The notes beneath the pieces were generated by a model. The model made no database searches. It was not told where the DNA came from and worked only from the letters and a program-made list of their open reading frames with translations. A stretch of 64,000 nt of DNA from NCBI RefSeq assembly GCF_003932505.1, contig NZ_QZMU01000001.1:1178001-1242000 (forward strand), written 5' to 3'. Origin of the DNA: Thiohalobacter thiocyanaticus. Its GTDB lineage: Bacteria; Pseudomonadota; Gammaproteobacteria; Thiohalobacterales; Thiohalobacteraceae. Shown here one piece after another: positions 28,133 through 38,065 of this stretch; the stretch's first letter is position 1; each line of letters begins with the position of its first letter. A program made the position numbers and the translations under genes.

Positions 28133-29797
28133 CTACTGATCCTCCGCCAGCTCGACCCGGTCGCGGCCGTTCTCCTTGGCCCGGTACAGGGCCCGGTCGG
28201 CAGCCTCGGTCAGTTGCGTTGCGTCCGGACAGTCCGGGCACACCGCCACGCCCGCGCTGAGGGTGACCCTGAACACCTGGCCACTGGTGTCCGAGTCATA
28301 CTCGATCACGTCAAAGGCCCTGCGGATGTCGTCCAGTACCTTGTGCGCGCCCCCGGCATCGGTGTCGGGCAGGACGGCGAGAAATTCCTCGCCGCCGTAG
28401 CGCCCGGCGCTGTCGCCGCTGCGCAGGCGTTCACGCAGCAGCCGGCCCAGGCTTTTCAGCACCGTGTCACCGCTCTGGTGACCGTGGGTGTCATTGACCT
28501 CCTTGAACCTGTCGAGATCGATCATGGCCACGGCCAACGGACGGCCGCTGCGGCGGGCCCGCTCGATTTCCGTCTCCAGCACCTCCTTGATGCGGGTGTG
28601 CTTGAGCAGGCCGGTCAGACTGTCGCGCGAGACGACACTGTCGAGGACGCGGGAACGCCGCGCCCGGCTCCTGACTGCCGAGACCAGGTGCAGATCCCCG
28701 ATGGGCTTGGTGAGAAAATCATCGCCGCCGGTATAGAGGGCCTCGAGCTGACGCTCGACATCGGTCTCCGTGGACAGAAACACGATCGGCATCCCGACAT
28801 AGCTGCGATCCTGGCGGATCACCCGGGCCAGCTCGATGCCGGTGCAGGTCGGCAGGTACAGATCCATCAGCACCAGGTCCGGGCGGAAGGCCTCCAGACG
28901 CTCGAGCAGGCCCTCGGGCGCATGCACAAGCTCGACCGCCATCCCCGCCTCCTCCAGCACCAGGGCATAATGCTGCGCCAGGGCGACATCGTCGTCGACC
29001 AGCAGCACCCGGTAAGGCGCCTGCTCGGACTCGGCGGTCAGACCGTCCAGCCGCTCCACCAGCTCGCTGATCTCCAGCGGTGGCGGCAGGTAGGCGTAAC
29101 CGCCGACCCGCACCGCCTGCAGCCGCGCCTCGAAACTGCTGTCACGGGCGATGAAGATCACCGGCACCGGGACGGCCCGGCCCGCCTGAAACCGCCGCAG
29201 CCATTCCATCAGGTGGCTGTCTGCTGATCCGGTATCCGCCCCGCAGACAAGGACCAGGGGCGGGGCCCGATCGACGGCCTCGGCCAGGGCCTGCACCTCG
29301 GGCAGCGCGCGAGCCAGATAGCCGAAGTGCTGCAGCGGCTCGATCAGACGGGCCAGGTCTTCGGCCTGCAGTTCGCTGTACAGATAGACCAGCCGCTCGC
29401 CCCGGACCGGCGCCGGGTCGGGTTGGACCCGCGGCAGCGGCCCCGACTGCACCGGGACGATGCTGGCCAGGTGCATCAGTGACTGGATGCGACCCCGGAA
29501 ACTCTCGCATTCCTCCCGTCGCGGCAACCCGCCCTGATCCACCCATTGCTGGAGCTGGTATTCCATCGCCCGCGCCGTCTGGCCCAGTTCCGGATAACCG
29601 AAGGTGGGAGAACCGCCCGCCAGGCTGTGCAGTTCGCGCAGCAGGGTTTCGGCCAGCGCCCCTCTCCAGCCGTCGCGGCACAGCTGCTGCCAGTATTCGT
29701 TCAGCCCGGCCAGGCGCTGCGGCAGGGCCTCGCTGTAACGCTCGCGCAGCACCTGCAATTGCGCCTGCACATCCCGTTTGTCACCGGCAGTCGCCAT
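28133..29797 (-). CDS. Hpt-REC-REC-GGDEF diguanylate cyclase
   Basis: 554 aa. Hpt-like domain with His57 in LHSLAGG; a degenerate receiver (about 134-250) without an obvious phospho-Asp; a canonical receiver (about 262-380) with VDDD, phospho-Asp312 in MDLYLP and Lys364; and a GGDEF domain with active-site GGEEF at 468-472. An intact inhibitory I-site RSGD (459-462) lies five residues before it, so product feedback is expected. Makes c-di-GMP under phosphorelay control. No partner kinase lies adjacent. Confidence 0.9.
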   Translation of the reverse strand: MATAGDKRDVQAQLQVLRERYSEALPQRLAGLNEYWQQLCRDGWRGALAETLLRELHSLAGGSPTFGYPELGQTARAMEYQLQQWVDQGGLPRREECESFRGRIQSLMHLASIVPVQSGPLPRVQPDPAPVRGERLVYLYSELQAEDLARLIEPLQHFGYLARALPEVQALAEAVDRAPPLVLVCGADTGSADSHLMEWLRRFQAGRAVPVPVIFIARDSSFEARLQAVRVGGYAYLPPPLEISELVERLDGLTAESEQAPYRVLLVDDDVALAQHYALVLEEAGMAVELVHAPEGLLERLEAFRPDLVLMDLYLPTCTGIELARVIRQDRSYVGMPIVFLSTETDVERQLEALYTGGDDFLTKPIGDLHLVSAVRSRARRSRVLDSVVSRDSLTGLLKHTRIKEVLETEIERARRSGRPLAVAMIDLDRFKEVNDTHGHQSGDTVLKSLGRLLRERLRSGDSAGRYGGEEFLAVLPDTDAGGAHKVLDDIRRAFDVIEYDSDTSGQVFRVTLSAGVAVCPDCPDATQLTEAADRALYRAKENGRDRVELAEDQ

Positions 29798-30051
29798 CAG
29801 CGAAGTATCCTGTCATTGCATGCCCGAAGCGGCACAATGTACACCGAATCCGCCCCCTTTTCTCACACCTGCGCAGGTTGCCGGAGGATACCGCACAATT
29901 CCTGGGTTGTGTTCCGCTTCGGGCTTGGGTAAAAGGGGCCACTGGATTCAGCGGGCAGCGCGAAGACAGACCCCTGGATTCCGCTGCGCCGTATCCATCC
30001 GGCGACATACGCATTATGTTCACCTTGAACCCGACACCCGTTACCGATCCT

Positions 30052-30741
30052 ATGAGCGACGACAACAATCCCATCCAGGCCCTGGACACGGGCCAGTCCA
30101 TGGCCGAGCTGGAACAACTGCTGGCCGACCACCGCCAGCACCTGGAAGCCCTGCCGGAGACCGCCCCGGCCGCTGACCGGGCCCGGGTCCGGCTCGACAT
30201 CGCCGAGGCCCTGCTCGGTCTGGGCCGCAATGCCGAGGCCTGGGACGAGGCCCGTGCGATCTTCGACACCTTCATCGACCATGAACTGTGGCAGGAAGCG
30301 GTCGAGGCCTGCGACATCCTCTATCGCTGCGACCAGCCGGAGTCGATCATCGCCCTGGCCAACGGCACCTGGCTGGCGGTCACCTACCCGATCGAGGCGG
30401 CCACCAGCGTGACCATGCTGCACCACATCGTCGACGAGACCCCGGAGCGCTCCGACGGCGGCGCCGTGGCCGCGGCGGCGGCGCACTACCTCGCCGACCT
30501 GCGTACCGAGGGCAAGGAGCACGAGAGCCTCACCTTCCTGACCGCCCAGATCCTGGGCCGGGTGGCCGAACGCCATCGCGACATCAAGGACCCGAAGATG
30601 ATCAACATCTGGATGGAGGCACTGCAGCTCAACGACCCGGGTGAATTCCTGCCCCGGCTGGGCCAGGTGCTGGAGGTGATCATCGACGGCAACTGGTGGT
30701 ACGATCGCGACGCCCTGCGCGCGCGGCTGCCGGTGAATTGA
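30052..30741 (+). CDS. Conserved hypothetical helical-repeat protein
   Basis: About 229 aa from the ATG at 30052; an in-frame ATG at 30016 would add 12 residues, and neither has a clear ribosome site. All-alpha, with TPR-like segments (AEALLGLGRNAEAWDEARAIFD, LWQEAVEACDILYR). No catalytic motif. Followed by the DUF481 gene after a gtgagga tract. Not recognised beyond the helical-repeat character. Confidence 0.65.
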   Translation: MSDDNNPIQALDTGQSMAELEQLLADHRQHLEALPETAPAADRARVRLDIAEALLGLGRNAEAWDEARAIFDTFIDHELWQEAVEACDILYRCDQPESIIALANGTWLAVTYPIEAATSVTMLHHIVDETPERSDGGAVAAAAAHYLADLRTEGKEHESLTFLTAQILGRVAERHRDIKDPKMINIWMEALQLNDPGEFLPRLGQVLEVIIDGNWWYDRDALRARLPVN

Positions 30742-30769
30742 TGCGCGGGTGAGGAGTGAGGAGAGAAAA

Positions 30770-31801
30770 ATGAGAAGAACGGGCCTGCCCATCCCATGCC
30801 CGACGCTGGCACTTGCCCTGCTGCTGACCAGTACCGGTGCCGACGCCGACACCCTGATCATGAACAACGGCGACCGCCTCACCGGGACGGTGGTCACCAA
30901 GCGGGAAAACATCCTGACCCTGGACACGCCCTATGCCGGCACGCTCAGTATCCAGTGGTCCGAGGTCAGGCAACTGATCAGCGAGAAGCCGGTGCAGGTC
31001 ATCCTGGAGGACGAGACGCGTCTGACCGGAACCCTGCTGCCCACCGAGGACGGCAAGGTACGGATCAGGGCCGACGAGGTCATGGAGACCGCGCCCATCG
31101 CACTGTCCGCGGTGCGTTATATCAATCCGCCGGTCGAGGTCAACGGCGGGGTCCGGATCAAGGGCCGGGTCAATGTGGGCGTGAATATCAGCAGCGGCAA
31201 CACCGATACCGAGCAGTATCATCTGGACACCGAGGTGGTGGCCCGCACGCTGGAAAACCGCTTCACCGTCGGCGCGACCTTCAACCGCACCACCGACAGC
31301 GGCACCGAGACCGAGTCCAACGCCACCGGCTACGGCAAGTACGACCACTTCGTCAGCGAAAAATGGTACAACTATGCCAATGCCCTGTTCACCCGCGACG
31401 AGCTCAAGGACCTGAAACTGCGTACCACTCTCGGCCTGGGCTCGGGCTATCAGTTCTTTGAGTCCGAACCGCTGAATCTGTCACTGGAAGGCGGTCTGAC
31501 CTATGTCAACGAGGACTTCTACGACAAGGAGGACGAGAGCTACCCGGCCGGCCGCTGGGCGCTGAACTACGACCGCCTGCTGTTCGGCAGCCGGATACGC
31601 TTCTTCCATTATCATGAAGGCCTGGCCGGGCTGGAGGACGTCGACGACATAATGATTCTGAGCCGGACCGGATTGCGGGCCCCGCTGGGACAGGGCCTGA
31701 CCGCCACCGCCCAGGTCGATGTGGACTGGGACAACACCCCGGCCGTCGGCAATGACAGCACGGATACGCGCTATCTGCTCAACGTGGGCTATGAGTGGTA
31801 A
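30770..31801 (+). CDS. DUF481 outer-membrane beta-barrel protein
   Basis: 343 aa. Signal peptide (about residues 1-27, TLALALLLTSTGADA), then an SH3-like N-domain (LIMNNGDRLTGTVV, repeated as DETRLTGTLL), then a DUF481 barrel (GVNISSGNTDTEQYHLDTE to LLNVGYEW). The final aromatic residue fits outer-membrane insertion. ATG 30770 is preceded by a gaggagag run that belongs to the heptamer repeat. Function unknown; the E. coli relative is YdiY. Confidence 0.82.
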   Translation: MRRTGLPIPCPTLALALLLTSTGADADTLIMNNGDRLTGTVVTKRENILTLDTPYAGTLSIQWSEVRQLISEKPVQVILEDETRLTGTLLPTEDGKVRIRADEVMETAPIALSAVRYINPPVEVNGGVRIKGRVNVGVNISSGNTDTEQYHLDTEVVARTLENRFTVGATFNRTTDSGTETESNATGYGKYDHFVSEKWYNYANALFTRDELKDLKLRTTLGLGSGYQFFESEPLNLSLEGGLTYVNEDFYDKEDESYPAGRWALNYDRLLFGSRIRFFHYHEGLAGLEDVDDIMILSRTGLRAPLGQGLTATAQVDVDWDNTPAVGNDSTDTRYLLNVGYEW

Positions 31802-31814
31802 CGGCCGGGGCGGG

Positions 31815-31896
31815 CTGTGTCGGTCGGGCAAGGGTTTCCGAGCTTAGCGTGCAAACTGCGCACATGCGCCCGGAAACCCTTGCCCGACCGACACAG
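31815..31896 (+). repeat. Covarying stem-loop element, copy B
   Basis: 29-nt arms (31815-31843 and 31868-31896) pair with a single mismatch. The core at 31844-31867 reads ttagcgtgcaaactgcgcac then atgc. Located between the convergent DUF481 and DUF1631 genes. Confidence 0.85.
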
Positions 31897-31959
31897 ATTC
31901 CGCATACAGCGAGCGTTGCCGGGGACCCTGTACTCAGCTGCTGAATCAGCCCCTGAGTG

Positions 31960-34188
31960 TCACCCCGCCTGCTGCAGCCCGTCCAGCATGCGGCCGGCGG
32001 CACGGTCCATCAGTGCACCGTCCTCAATGACACTGGCGTTGCCGCACTGGAATTCCGCCGCCAGGCTGTGCTGGGTCCTCTCGGCGGCCTTCATGCCCTT
32101 GCGGTCGGTGAACAGATACTTGCCGGTGACAGGGCTGACCCAGGTCAGTTTGGCCCGGATGGTCTGACCCTGCTCATCACGCAACTCCAGCCAGGTTCCC
32201 TGCCTGAGCCTGGACACCAGATCGAGGTACTCCGGCTTGAGGTCGACCATGTCGATGCCGTCATCGGCCGCCTCCAGCGATTCGCTATCGCCGGCCAGTT
32301 CCACTTCCTCGGCTTCGATCACGCCCTCCTCGACCAGCTGGCGGAAGGTGGCCGACGTGACCTCGAGGGCCTCGGCCTCCAGCTCGGCCACGGCCTGGGG
32401 CGGCACCGGCGCACCGGCGCCCGGGTTGCGCAGATAATCATAGACCGCACCCTGCTCCTGCAGACTGGACGCCGTACTGGAACCGGCATTGACTACCCGG
32501 GCATGACACCCGGCGAGCTGGGCCAGGAAGTGATCCCGCTCCTCCTGGCGCATGGCGATCAGCTGCATGCCTTCGCGCAAGACCTGCAGCAGGCTGGGCA
32601 GCACCTTGACCAGGCGGGCCCGTTCCTCGGTCGTCTTGGGCGTGACGCTCCACACCAGGTTGTCCATGGTCACCAGCGCGCGCTTCCAGCCGTAGCTGCC
32701 CTCACCTTCCTTGACATAGGTCACCAGCAGCATGCTGCGCCAGTGCGTGCTGATGAAGCGCTGCACCAGTTCCGGCACACCGCTCTGCTCAAGGCGCTGG
32801 TTGATCTCCGCTTCGACCCGTCCCTTGGCGCCCTGCAGGCGCTCGCGCGACTCGGCCATACGCGCGGCCGTGGTCGCACGCTGCTGAGCCGCTGCCTGCT
32901 CCTCGCGCAGGAACTGCTCGAAATCCTCCACCAGCGGCTCGAACAGGGCGGCATCGTCTTCATACTCGTCCAGGATATGCTGAACCACCCCGTCGACCTT
33001 GCGGTAGACGGCGTCCTCCTTGCCCAGGGTCTCGTCCCAGCCGATGGCGGCCTCGGCGAGCAGGTTGAGCAGGCGGCGGGCGGGATGCTTGCGCCTGGAG
33101 ATGAAGCGCCTGTCATGCAGCGCCACCTTCAGCAGCGGAATCTGCAGACGGCCGATCAGCGCCTTCATCGGATCCGGGATGGACTTGTCCTCAAGGATAT
33201 AGTCGAACAGCATGGCGATGACGTCGATGGTCATGCCGTCCGGCTGACTCAGGCCGCGGCCGGCCTCTGATTCGCGCAGCTGATGCAGCACGTTGACCAG
33301 GCCGCTGGCAAGCGCCTGCGGATCCAGCATCCCCTCGAAACGCCCGGCCATACCCGGCCCGGCCTGCTGCAGTTCCTGCAGCGCGGACATGAAATGCTGC
33401 TGGGCGGGCGTGGAGGCCTGGCTCTGGCCCAGGGCCTGGTCGCCGGCAATCAGCCGCTCGAGCTGGGCAAAAACATCGTCCTTGTCGGAGGCATCCGAGT
33501 CGCCGCGGCCGCGCGTCGGCAGCACGGGCAGAATCTGGTTGTCCACCAGCAGGGCATTGAGTTCGGCATAGATGGCGTTGACCGTGGCGCTGACCACATA
33601 GCGGTCGAACAGCTTGAACATGACCAGCTTGACCGACAGGCCCACGTCCAGCTGCTTGCAGGCCTGCTGGAAGGCATGACAGACGACAGCCGGTCCGAGC
33701 GGATTGCTCTCGTTGGTGATCTCATCCTGTCCCGTGAGCACGGCCAGCCGCTGGTTGAGTCCGTCCAGCTCGACCCCGCCGATCATCTCCAGCTTGCTGA
33801 TCATGTCCTGGATGGCGATGTCCTCTTCCAGGTCCTGCTCGTCCATCAGGCTGAGTTCGAGTCGGGTCTCGCCTTCCGCCTGTGCGAGCTCGATGCCGCA
33901 TTCCTTCAGCGCCCGGTCGAAGCCGCTGATGAACTCGCGCTGGAAGCCGATTTCGACATCGCTGCGCTTGAGGCGCAGATCGCGCATGGCCTGAAAATAG
34001 GCGCTCTGGGCCTGTTCGTCCTTTTCCGAGAGCTCGTACAACCGGTCGTCGACCTTGGCCATCATGGCGGTCAATGCCCGCTTGAGCCGGTCGGCGGCCA
34101 GGCTGCGGCAGCGGTCGAGCAGGCCCAGCGTGGTATCGCGATCCAGCTCGGTGCGGGCCTTGAATTGGTCGATGTGGATGATGTTCAT
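31960..34188 (-). CDS. DUF1631 family protein
   Basis: 742 aa, mostly helical, no signal peptide. The C-terminal part (about residues 665-735) has a small beta domain, WLELRDEQGQTIRAKLTWVS then KYLFTDRKG, resembling a PilZ-like fold. DUF1631 proteins occur with c-di-GMP and motility genes in gammaproteobacteria, but function is not established. Divergent from the HDOD gene; PilZ and GGDEF genes lie nearby. Confidence 0.82.
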   Translation of the reverse strand: MNIIHIDQFKARTELDRDTTLGLLDRCRSLAADRLKRALTAMMAKVDDRLYELSEKDEQAQSAYFQAMRDLRLKRSDVEIGFQREFISGFDRALKECGIELAQAEGETRLELSLMDEQDLEEDIAIQDMISKLEMIGGVELDGLNQRLAVLTGQDEITNESNPLGPAVVCHAFQQACKQLDVGLSVKLVMFKLFDRYVVSATVNAIYAELNALLVDNQILPVLPTRGRGDSDASDKDDVFAQLERLIAGDQALGQSQASTPAQQHFMSALQELQQAGPGMAGRFEGMLDPQALASGLVNVLHQLRESEAGRGLSQPDGMTIDVIAMLFDYILEDKSIPDPMKALIGRLQIPLLKVALHDRRFISRRKHPARRLLNLLAEAAIGWDETLGKEDAVYRKVDGVVQHILDEYEDDAALFEPLVEDFEQFLREEQAAAQQRATTAARMAESRERLQGAKGRVEAEINQRLEQSGVPELVQRFISTHWRSMLLVTYVKEGEGSYGWKRALVTMDNLVWSVTPKTTEERARLVKVLPSLLQVLREGMQLIAMRQEERDHFLAQLAGCHARVVNAGSSTASSLQEQGAVYDYLRNPGAGAPVPPQAVAELEAEALEVTSATFRQLVEEGVIEAEEVELAGDSESLEAADDGIDMVDLKPEYLDLVSRLRQGTWLELRDEQGQTIRAKLTWVSPVTGKYLFTDRKGMKAAERTQHSLAAEFQCGNASVIEDGALMDRAAGRMLDGLQQAG

Positions 34189-34397
34189 GACGACAACCTC
34201 TCGCGGATGTGCTCTTGCCGCTGTTGCGGTCCGGCAGGCTGCTTTCTGAAGCCTTGAGGGAGAAGTAACACAGGGTAATCGTCAAATTTGTGACGGGCGG
34301 CGCAAATCCACGGACGCTGCGGCCGTCAGGGTCAATTTGCGTGAACCGGCGCCGACATGCTTTCCAGAACCGACACAACCGCACGAGGCCCGTCGCC

Positions 34398-35297
34398 ATG
34401 CAGCAGCCGGAATCACATGCCACCCATGACCTCGCTCCGGACCTGATCGAGGAGATCGTCGACGACGTCGCTTATCTGGTTTCCCCGCCCGATGTCTGCG
34501 TGAAGGTCTTCGATCTGATCGAGTCCAACGACGCCTCGGCCCGGGAGATCGGCGATGTCATCAGCCATGATCCCAGCCTGACGGCCAGGCTGCTCAGACT
34601 GGTCAACAGTTCCTATTTCAACTTCCCGCGCCGGATCGACACCATCAGCCGGGCGGTGACGGTGCTCGGGGTGCGGGAACTCTACAGCCTGGTGATCGCT
34701 GTCACGGCCATCCGCTCCTTTTCCAACCTGCCGGTGAAACTGGTCAATATCGACACCTTCTGGCGGCATTCACTCTACTCCGGCATCATTGCGCGCAACC
34801 TGGCCCGGCAGTGCCGGATCCTGCACCCGGAACGGCTGTTCGTCGGCGGCCTGCTGCACGATATCGGCAGCCTGGCCCTGTACGCCCGCCAGCCCGAACT
34901 GATGCGTGACCTGCTGCTGGTCAGCGACGGCGACGAAGCCATCCTGCACCAGGCCGAGCTGGCCGAGCTGGGCTTCTCCCACGCCGATGTGGGCGGGGCC
35001 CTGGCCGAGCGCTGGCACCTGCCCGAGGCCATGTGCGAGGCGATCCGCTATCACCATATCCCCGCCTACGCCGCCTCGGCCCGGATCGAGGCGGCCATCG
35101 TCCATCTGGCCGAGACCCTGGCCAACCGCTCGGAGATCGGCGCCTTCGCCGAGTCCGCCGCGCCGGAAACCCCGATCGATCCGGTGGTGTGGGAGATACT
35201 GGAACTCAGGGCTGAAGATTTCGACGCCGCGGCCGTTATCGGGGAGGCGGGGAACCAGTTCACCGACACCGCCGGGCTGTTGCTGGCCCGGGCCTGA
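34398..35297 (+). CDS. HDOD domain protein
   Basis: 299 aa from ATG 34398; an earlier ATG at 34290 gives a low-complexity Arg-rich leader and is less likely. HDOD features: LPV-like opening VSPPDVCVKVFDLI, ISHDPSLTARLLRLVNSS, the GLLHDIG HD-like motif and AIRYHH near the end. HDOD proteins are signalling scaffolds in c-di-GMP and motility control; catalytic activity is not certain. Confidence 0.87.
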   Translation: MQQPESHATHDLAPDLIEEIVDDVAYLVSPPDVCVKVFDLIESNDASAREIGDVISHDPSLTARLLRLVNSSYFNFPRRIDTISRAVTVLGVRELYSLVIAVTAIRSFSNLPVKLVNIDTFWRHSLYSGIIARNLARQCRILHPERLFVGGLLHDIGSLALYARQPELMRDLLLVSDGDEAILHQAELAELGFSHADVGGALAERWHLPEAMCEAIRYHHIPAYAASARIEAAIVHLAETLANRSEIGAFAESAAPETPIDPVVWEILELRAEDFDAAAVIGEAGNQFTDTAGLLLARA

Positions 35298-35358
35298 GCC
35301 GGGCCACGCCTCCTCCCCGGCTGGAATCGAGACCAGTAAAGCCTTAAAATTCAGAAAG

Positions 35359-35682
35359 ATGGTTACAATCAACACCAACTACCGCCCCGACGACCTGGGC
35401 ACCCGGGCCCTGGAGCGGGAAAACACCGGCCCGAAGGAAACCAAGGCCGTCAGCGCAACTGCGCCCAAGCCGGCCATCGCCGGCACCGAGGCGCGTCCCG
35501 AGCCCGAAAGCCCACCCCCCGGGGTACAGCCACGCCAACACGAGCGGCGCAAGGGCCGCGACCGGCGCCAACGGGACATCCCGGTCCTGCTCGACACCCG
35601 GAACAATCGCGAACGCCGCCGCAATCCCGAGAAGGTCGACGCGGACGAGCCGCCGGTGCGCGGCATCGATGTCTTTACCTGA
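35359..35682 (+). CDS. Small Arg/Pro-rich hypothetical protein
   Basis: 107 aa, 61 bp after the HDOD gene on the same strand. A Pro-rich middle is followed by a strongly basic block, ERRKGRDRRQRD, then LLDTRNNRERRR. No fold recognised. Composition suggests a disordered, nucleic-acid- or membrane-surface-binding protein (inference). Confidence 0.6.
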   Translation: MVTINTNYRPDDLGTRALERENTGPKETKAVSATAPKPAIAGTEARPEPESPPPGVQPRQHERRKGRDRRQRDIPVLLDTRNNRERRRNPEKVDADEPPVRGIDVFT

Positions 35683-35706
35683 GTGAGGTAACGCTGAGAG
35701 CCGAAA

Positions 35707-36375
35707 TCAGCCCCCGGCGCCGCGGTGCTCGACCACCTTGTTGCCGATGTACTCCTCGATGAAGGCCATAGCCTGGTGATTCAGCCCGGCGAACTCCACG
35801 CCATGGTGGTAGACCCGCTTGCCGGCATTGCTGCTCATTTCCTCGCGCACATAGCGCACCTCGCAGGGCAGCACCAGGCGTTTGCCGCCGGTGCTGCCGT
35901 TCAGGCTCGGGATCTCGATGGAGAAACGCTCCCCGACCTCGCCCAGGCGGATGCCGGCCACCAGCCGGGCCCCGGTCATGCTGATGTCGGCCAGGGCCAC
36001 CGACAGCTTCTGGCCCTGTTCCTCCATCACCAGCATCATGGCCATGTCGTTGACCGGGACGCGCGAGGCGCGCCGCCCCCGCACACTCTGCACGCCCTCG
36101 GGGAAGGCGACGTGCAGGTAGGGGTAGGGGTCGGTGCAGGTGCACAGAACACGCGACTGGAACTGGTACAGGCTGTCGCCGGCCTCGAAGCGGATCAGGA
36201 CCGGCTCCCCTGCCGCCAGCGCCATGCACACACCATCCCGCTCGGGCCAGCTGAGCATGACCGAATGCGGTTCCATGTAACCCAGCAGGGTGACCGTGCG
36301 ACTGCAGTCGTCGCTTTCCGCCTCCAGCTGCAGGCGGCTGCCGACCACCAGATTGAAGGGATGGCATGCCATCAT
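35707..36375 (-). CDS. PilZ domain protein (YcgR-like)
   Basis: 222 aa. N-terminal YcgR/PilZN-like beta domain (about 1-100) followed by a C-terminal PilZ domain. The c-di-GMP motif is complete: RxxxR in RRASR and DxSxxG in DISMTGARL. Binding of c-di-GMP is therefore likely; the output may be flagellar or pilus control. ATG 36375 is 9 nt from a ggagg box; GTG 36378 is also possible. Confidence 0.87.
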   Translation of the reverse strand: MMACHPFNLVVGSRLQLEAESDDCSRTVTLLGYMEPHSVMLSWPERDGVCMALAAGEPVLIRFEAGDSLYQFQSRVLCTCTDPYPYLHVAFPEGVQSVRGRRASRVPVNDMAMMLVMEEQGQKLSVALADISMTGARLVAGIRLGEVGERFSIEIPSLNGSTGGKRLVLPCEVRYVREEMSSNAGKRVYHHGVEFAGLNHQAMAFIEEYIGNKVVEHRGAGG

Positions 36376-36533
36376 CACGAAAATCCTCCGGAATTTACAC
36401 AGTCCCTGGACCCGAACAAAGCCGCCTTCAGCGCGGCTGTGCGCCTGTTCGCAAGGCGCCGGCCCGCCGCTGCAGCACTCCTACAGCAAGGAACGGCAAC
36501 GCCGTTCGGGTTCAGGGATTGTAGCGGCAGATT

Positions 36534-36869
36534 TCAGCCGAACTGCAGGCTGACCTCGAAGCTGTCCGCGGTCTCGGTGACCCGGATGGCGGCCAGTTCC
36601 GGCAGCCGGGTGGCGACATAGGCGCACCAGAGGGTGGCGGCGGAATCATCGTGCGCGCGCGCCAGCTGGTTGAGCAGCTGCTCGATGGCAAAGTGCGCCT
36701 TCTGCTCCGTGGTGGGCGTCTCGATACGGCCCTGGGGCAGATCCACGCCCCGGTCCAGCTCCAGCTCCAGCGCCTCCAGGCGGTTGCGTACCTGTCCGGG
36801 CAGGGGGCGGCCGCGGTCGAATTCCAGCCGCTTGCCGTCGTTGATATAGACCGCCAGATTCATGCTCAT
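36534..36869 (-). CDS. Conserved hypothetical protein
   Basis: 111 aa beginning MSMNLAVYINDGKRLEFDRG. ggggag lies 9 nt before the ATG at 36869, better than a start 6 nt downstream. Acidic/hydrophobic with a helical middle (TEQKAHFAIEQLLNQLAR). No known motif; 65 bp downstream of the PDC-sensor remnant. Confidence 0.65.
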   Translation of the reverse strand: MSMNLAVYINDGKRLEFDRGRPLPGQVRNRLEALELELDRGVDLPQGRIETPTTEQKAHFAIEQLLNQLARAHDDSAATLWCAYVATRLPELAAIRVTETADSFEVSLQFG

Positions 36870-36933
36870 GCCTGTGTCTCCCCTTGCCCGGCGGGCATGA
36901 TAGCGCATTGGCGCCCCGGCAATCCCGCACGCT

Positions 36934-37569
36934 TCAGACGGATGAACCGCGGATTCCGCTCCAGAAGGGCATGTCGTGATCGAGGAACTCGGCATAGGGC
37001 AGGTAGTGGCTGCCGTCGCAGGAGAAGGTCAGCGCCACCAGCCCGTTGAAGATATTGAGCGAGCCGGAGCGCAGATAGATGGTCTCGTCAGCGAAACGCA
37101 GCTCACGGAAGCTGTTCAGGATTTCCCGCACCCGCTCGGCCGGCACCACGGCCTTGTCGGGATAGGGGGTGCGGCCGAAGGCCATGCACACATCCGGGTC
37201 GATGAGCGCATCCAGATCCAGCAGGCGGTAACGGTAGGGATCGTCAACGAACCAGACCGTGGCGCGATTGCTGGAAAAATGCAGGATGCAGTGAAACACA
37301 CCGTGATCGATGATCAGTTCCTCCATGATGGCAAGCACGTCGCGGATATGCCGGTCCAGTTCGGTCTCGGTGCGGGTCTGCAGAAAGACATTGCGGCGGA
37401 TGGCCGGATCGCCCTTGAGCTGACGCCAGTGATGCGGTTCGTCGTACAGCTTGCGGGTCAGAGGGAGATCGCGCAGATCGAAGTCCGCGCCCAGAAAGCC
37501 CACGATCCCGTCATCCCGGCGGATCACCTGGACCGCCGTGATCGAGGGCCGGTGGGCGCGCAGGCTCAT
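36934..37569 (-). CDS. Surviving C-terminal ORF of the PDC-sensor-like gene
   Basis: 211-aa open frame starting SLRAHRPSITAVQVIRRDDG, with GFLGADFDLRDLPLT and VWFVDDPYRYRLLDLDAL. The start falls in the middle of a sensor-type beta sheet, and upstream DNA encodes the rest of the domain in other frames (see the pseudogene entry). It may still be translated, but would be an incomplete PDC/Cache-type ligand domain. Confidence 0.6.
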   Translation of the reverse strand: MSLRAHRPSITAVQVIRRDDGIVGFLGADFDLRDLPLTRKLYDEPHHWRQLKGDPAIRRNVFLQTRTETELDRHIRDVLAIMEELIIDHGVFHCILHFSSNRATVWFVDDPYRYRLLDLDALIDPDVCMAFGRTPYPDKAVVPAERVREILNSFRELRFADETIYLRSGSLNIFNGLVALTFSCDGSHYLPYAEFLDHDMPFWSGIRGSSV

Positions 37570-37920
37570 TAGGATTCGACCGCTGCATACCCTCGATCGG
37601 CCAGCACCCGTTCATGTAGGGGCGGCTGTGAACGTCGCGCCGAAATGCTCTGGAAGCCGCCCTGGGGCCTGGCGTTTTTCGCAGATCTGGCTGGCCGTGC
37701 TTGTCGGGTCACGTACAGGAACACTCTGCAATAGGGCCGCTCATGCAGGCCGGAAACCATGGCTGGTGAGCATTCCCCTCGGACATGATCCGGGGGCGCA
37801 GCGCTCGGCCAGGCGCTGCAGCGGGATGGTGATCATCCCCGCCAGCGCCTGGCGCTGGCGGGCGATGCTCGCCTGGAGGCCGTCGCCGGCCGTATCGGAT
37901 TCGAGTGTGGCGTCATTCAT
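36934..37920 (-). pseudogene. Frameshifted PDC-sensor domain protein
   Basis: From ATG 37920 the frame opens with MNDATLESDTAGDGLQ and LQRLAERCAPG but stops after 57 codons. The missing middle can be read by switching frame: YCRVFLYV, then DKHGQPD, then RLPEHFG, then SRPYMNG, then VLADRGYAAVES, which leads to SLRAHRPSITAVQV. The total length is exactly 329 codons, so several indels balance out. PDC sensors normally have RPY(M) before the second half. Either true decay or several sequence errors. Confidence 0.6.
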
Positions 37921-38065
37921 AGTTCAAACCAGGTACCAGGTATCGGGTGCATGATAGCCAATCAGGGTTACAGAACCCAGTCATCGACAGGCGTGTGTCA
38001 CCCATGCCGAAAATCCCTTAGAATACAGGCAGGCAATCCACTTACCGGCAGGCGGGAGACGGCGT

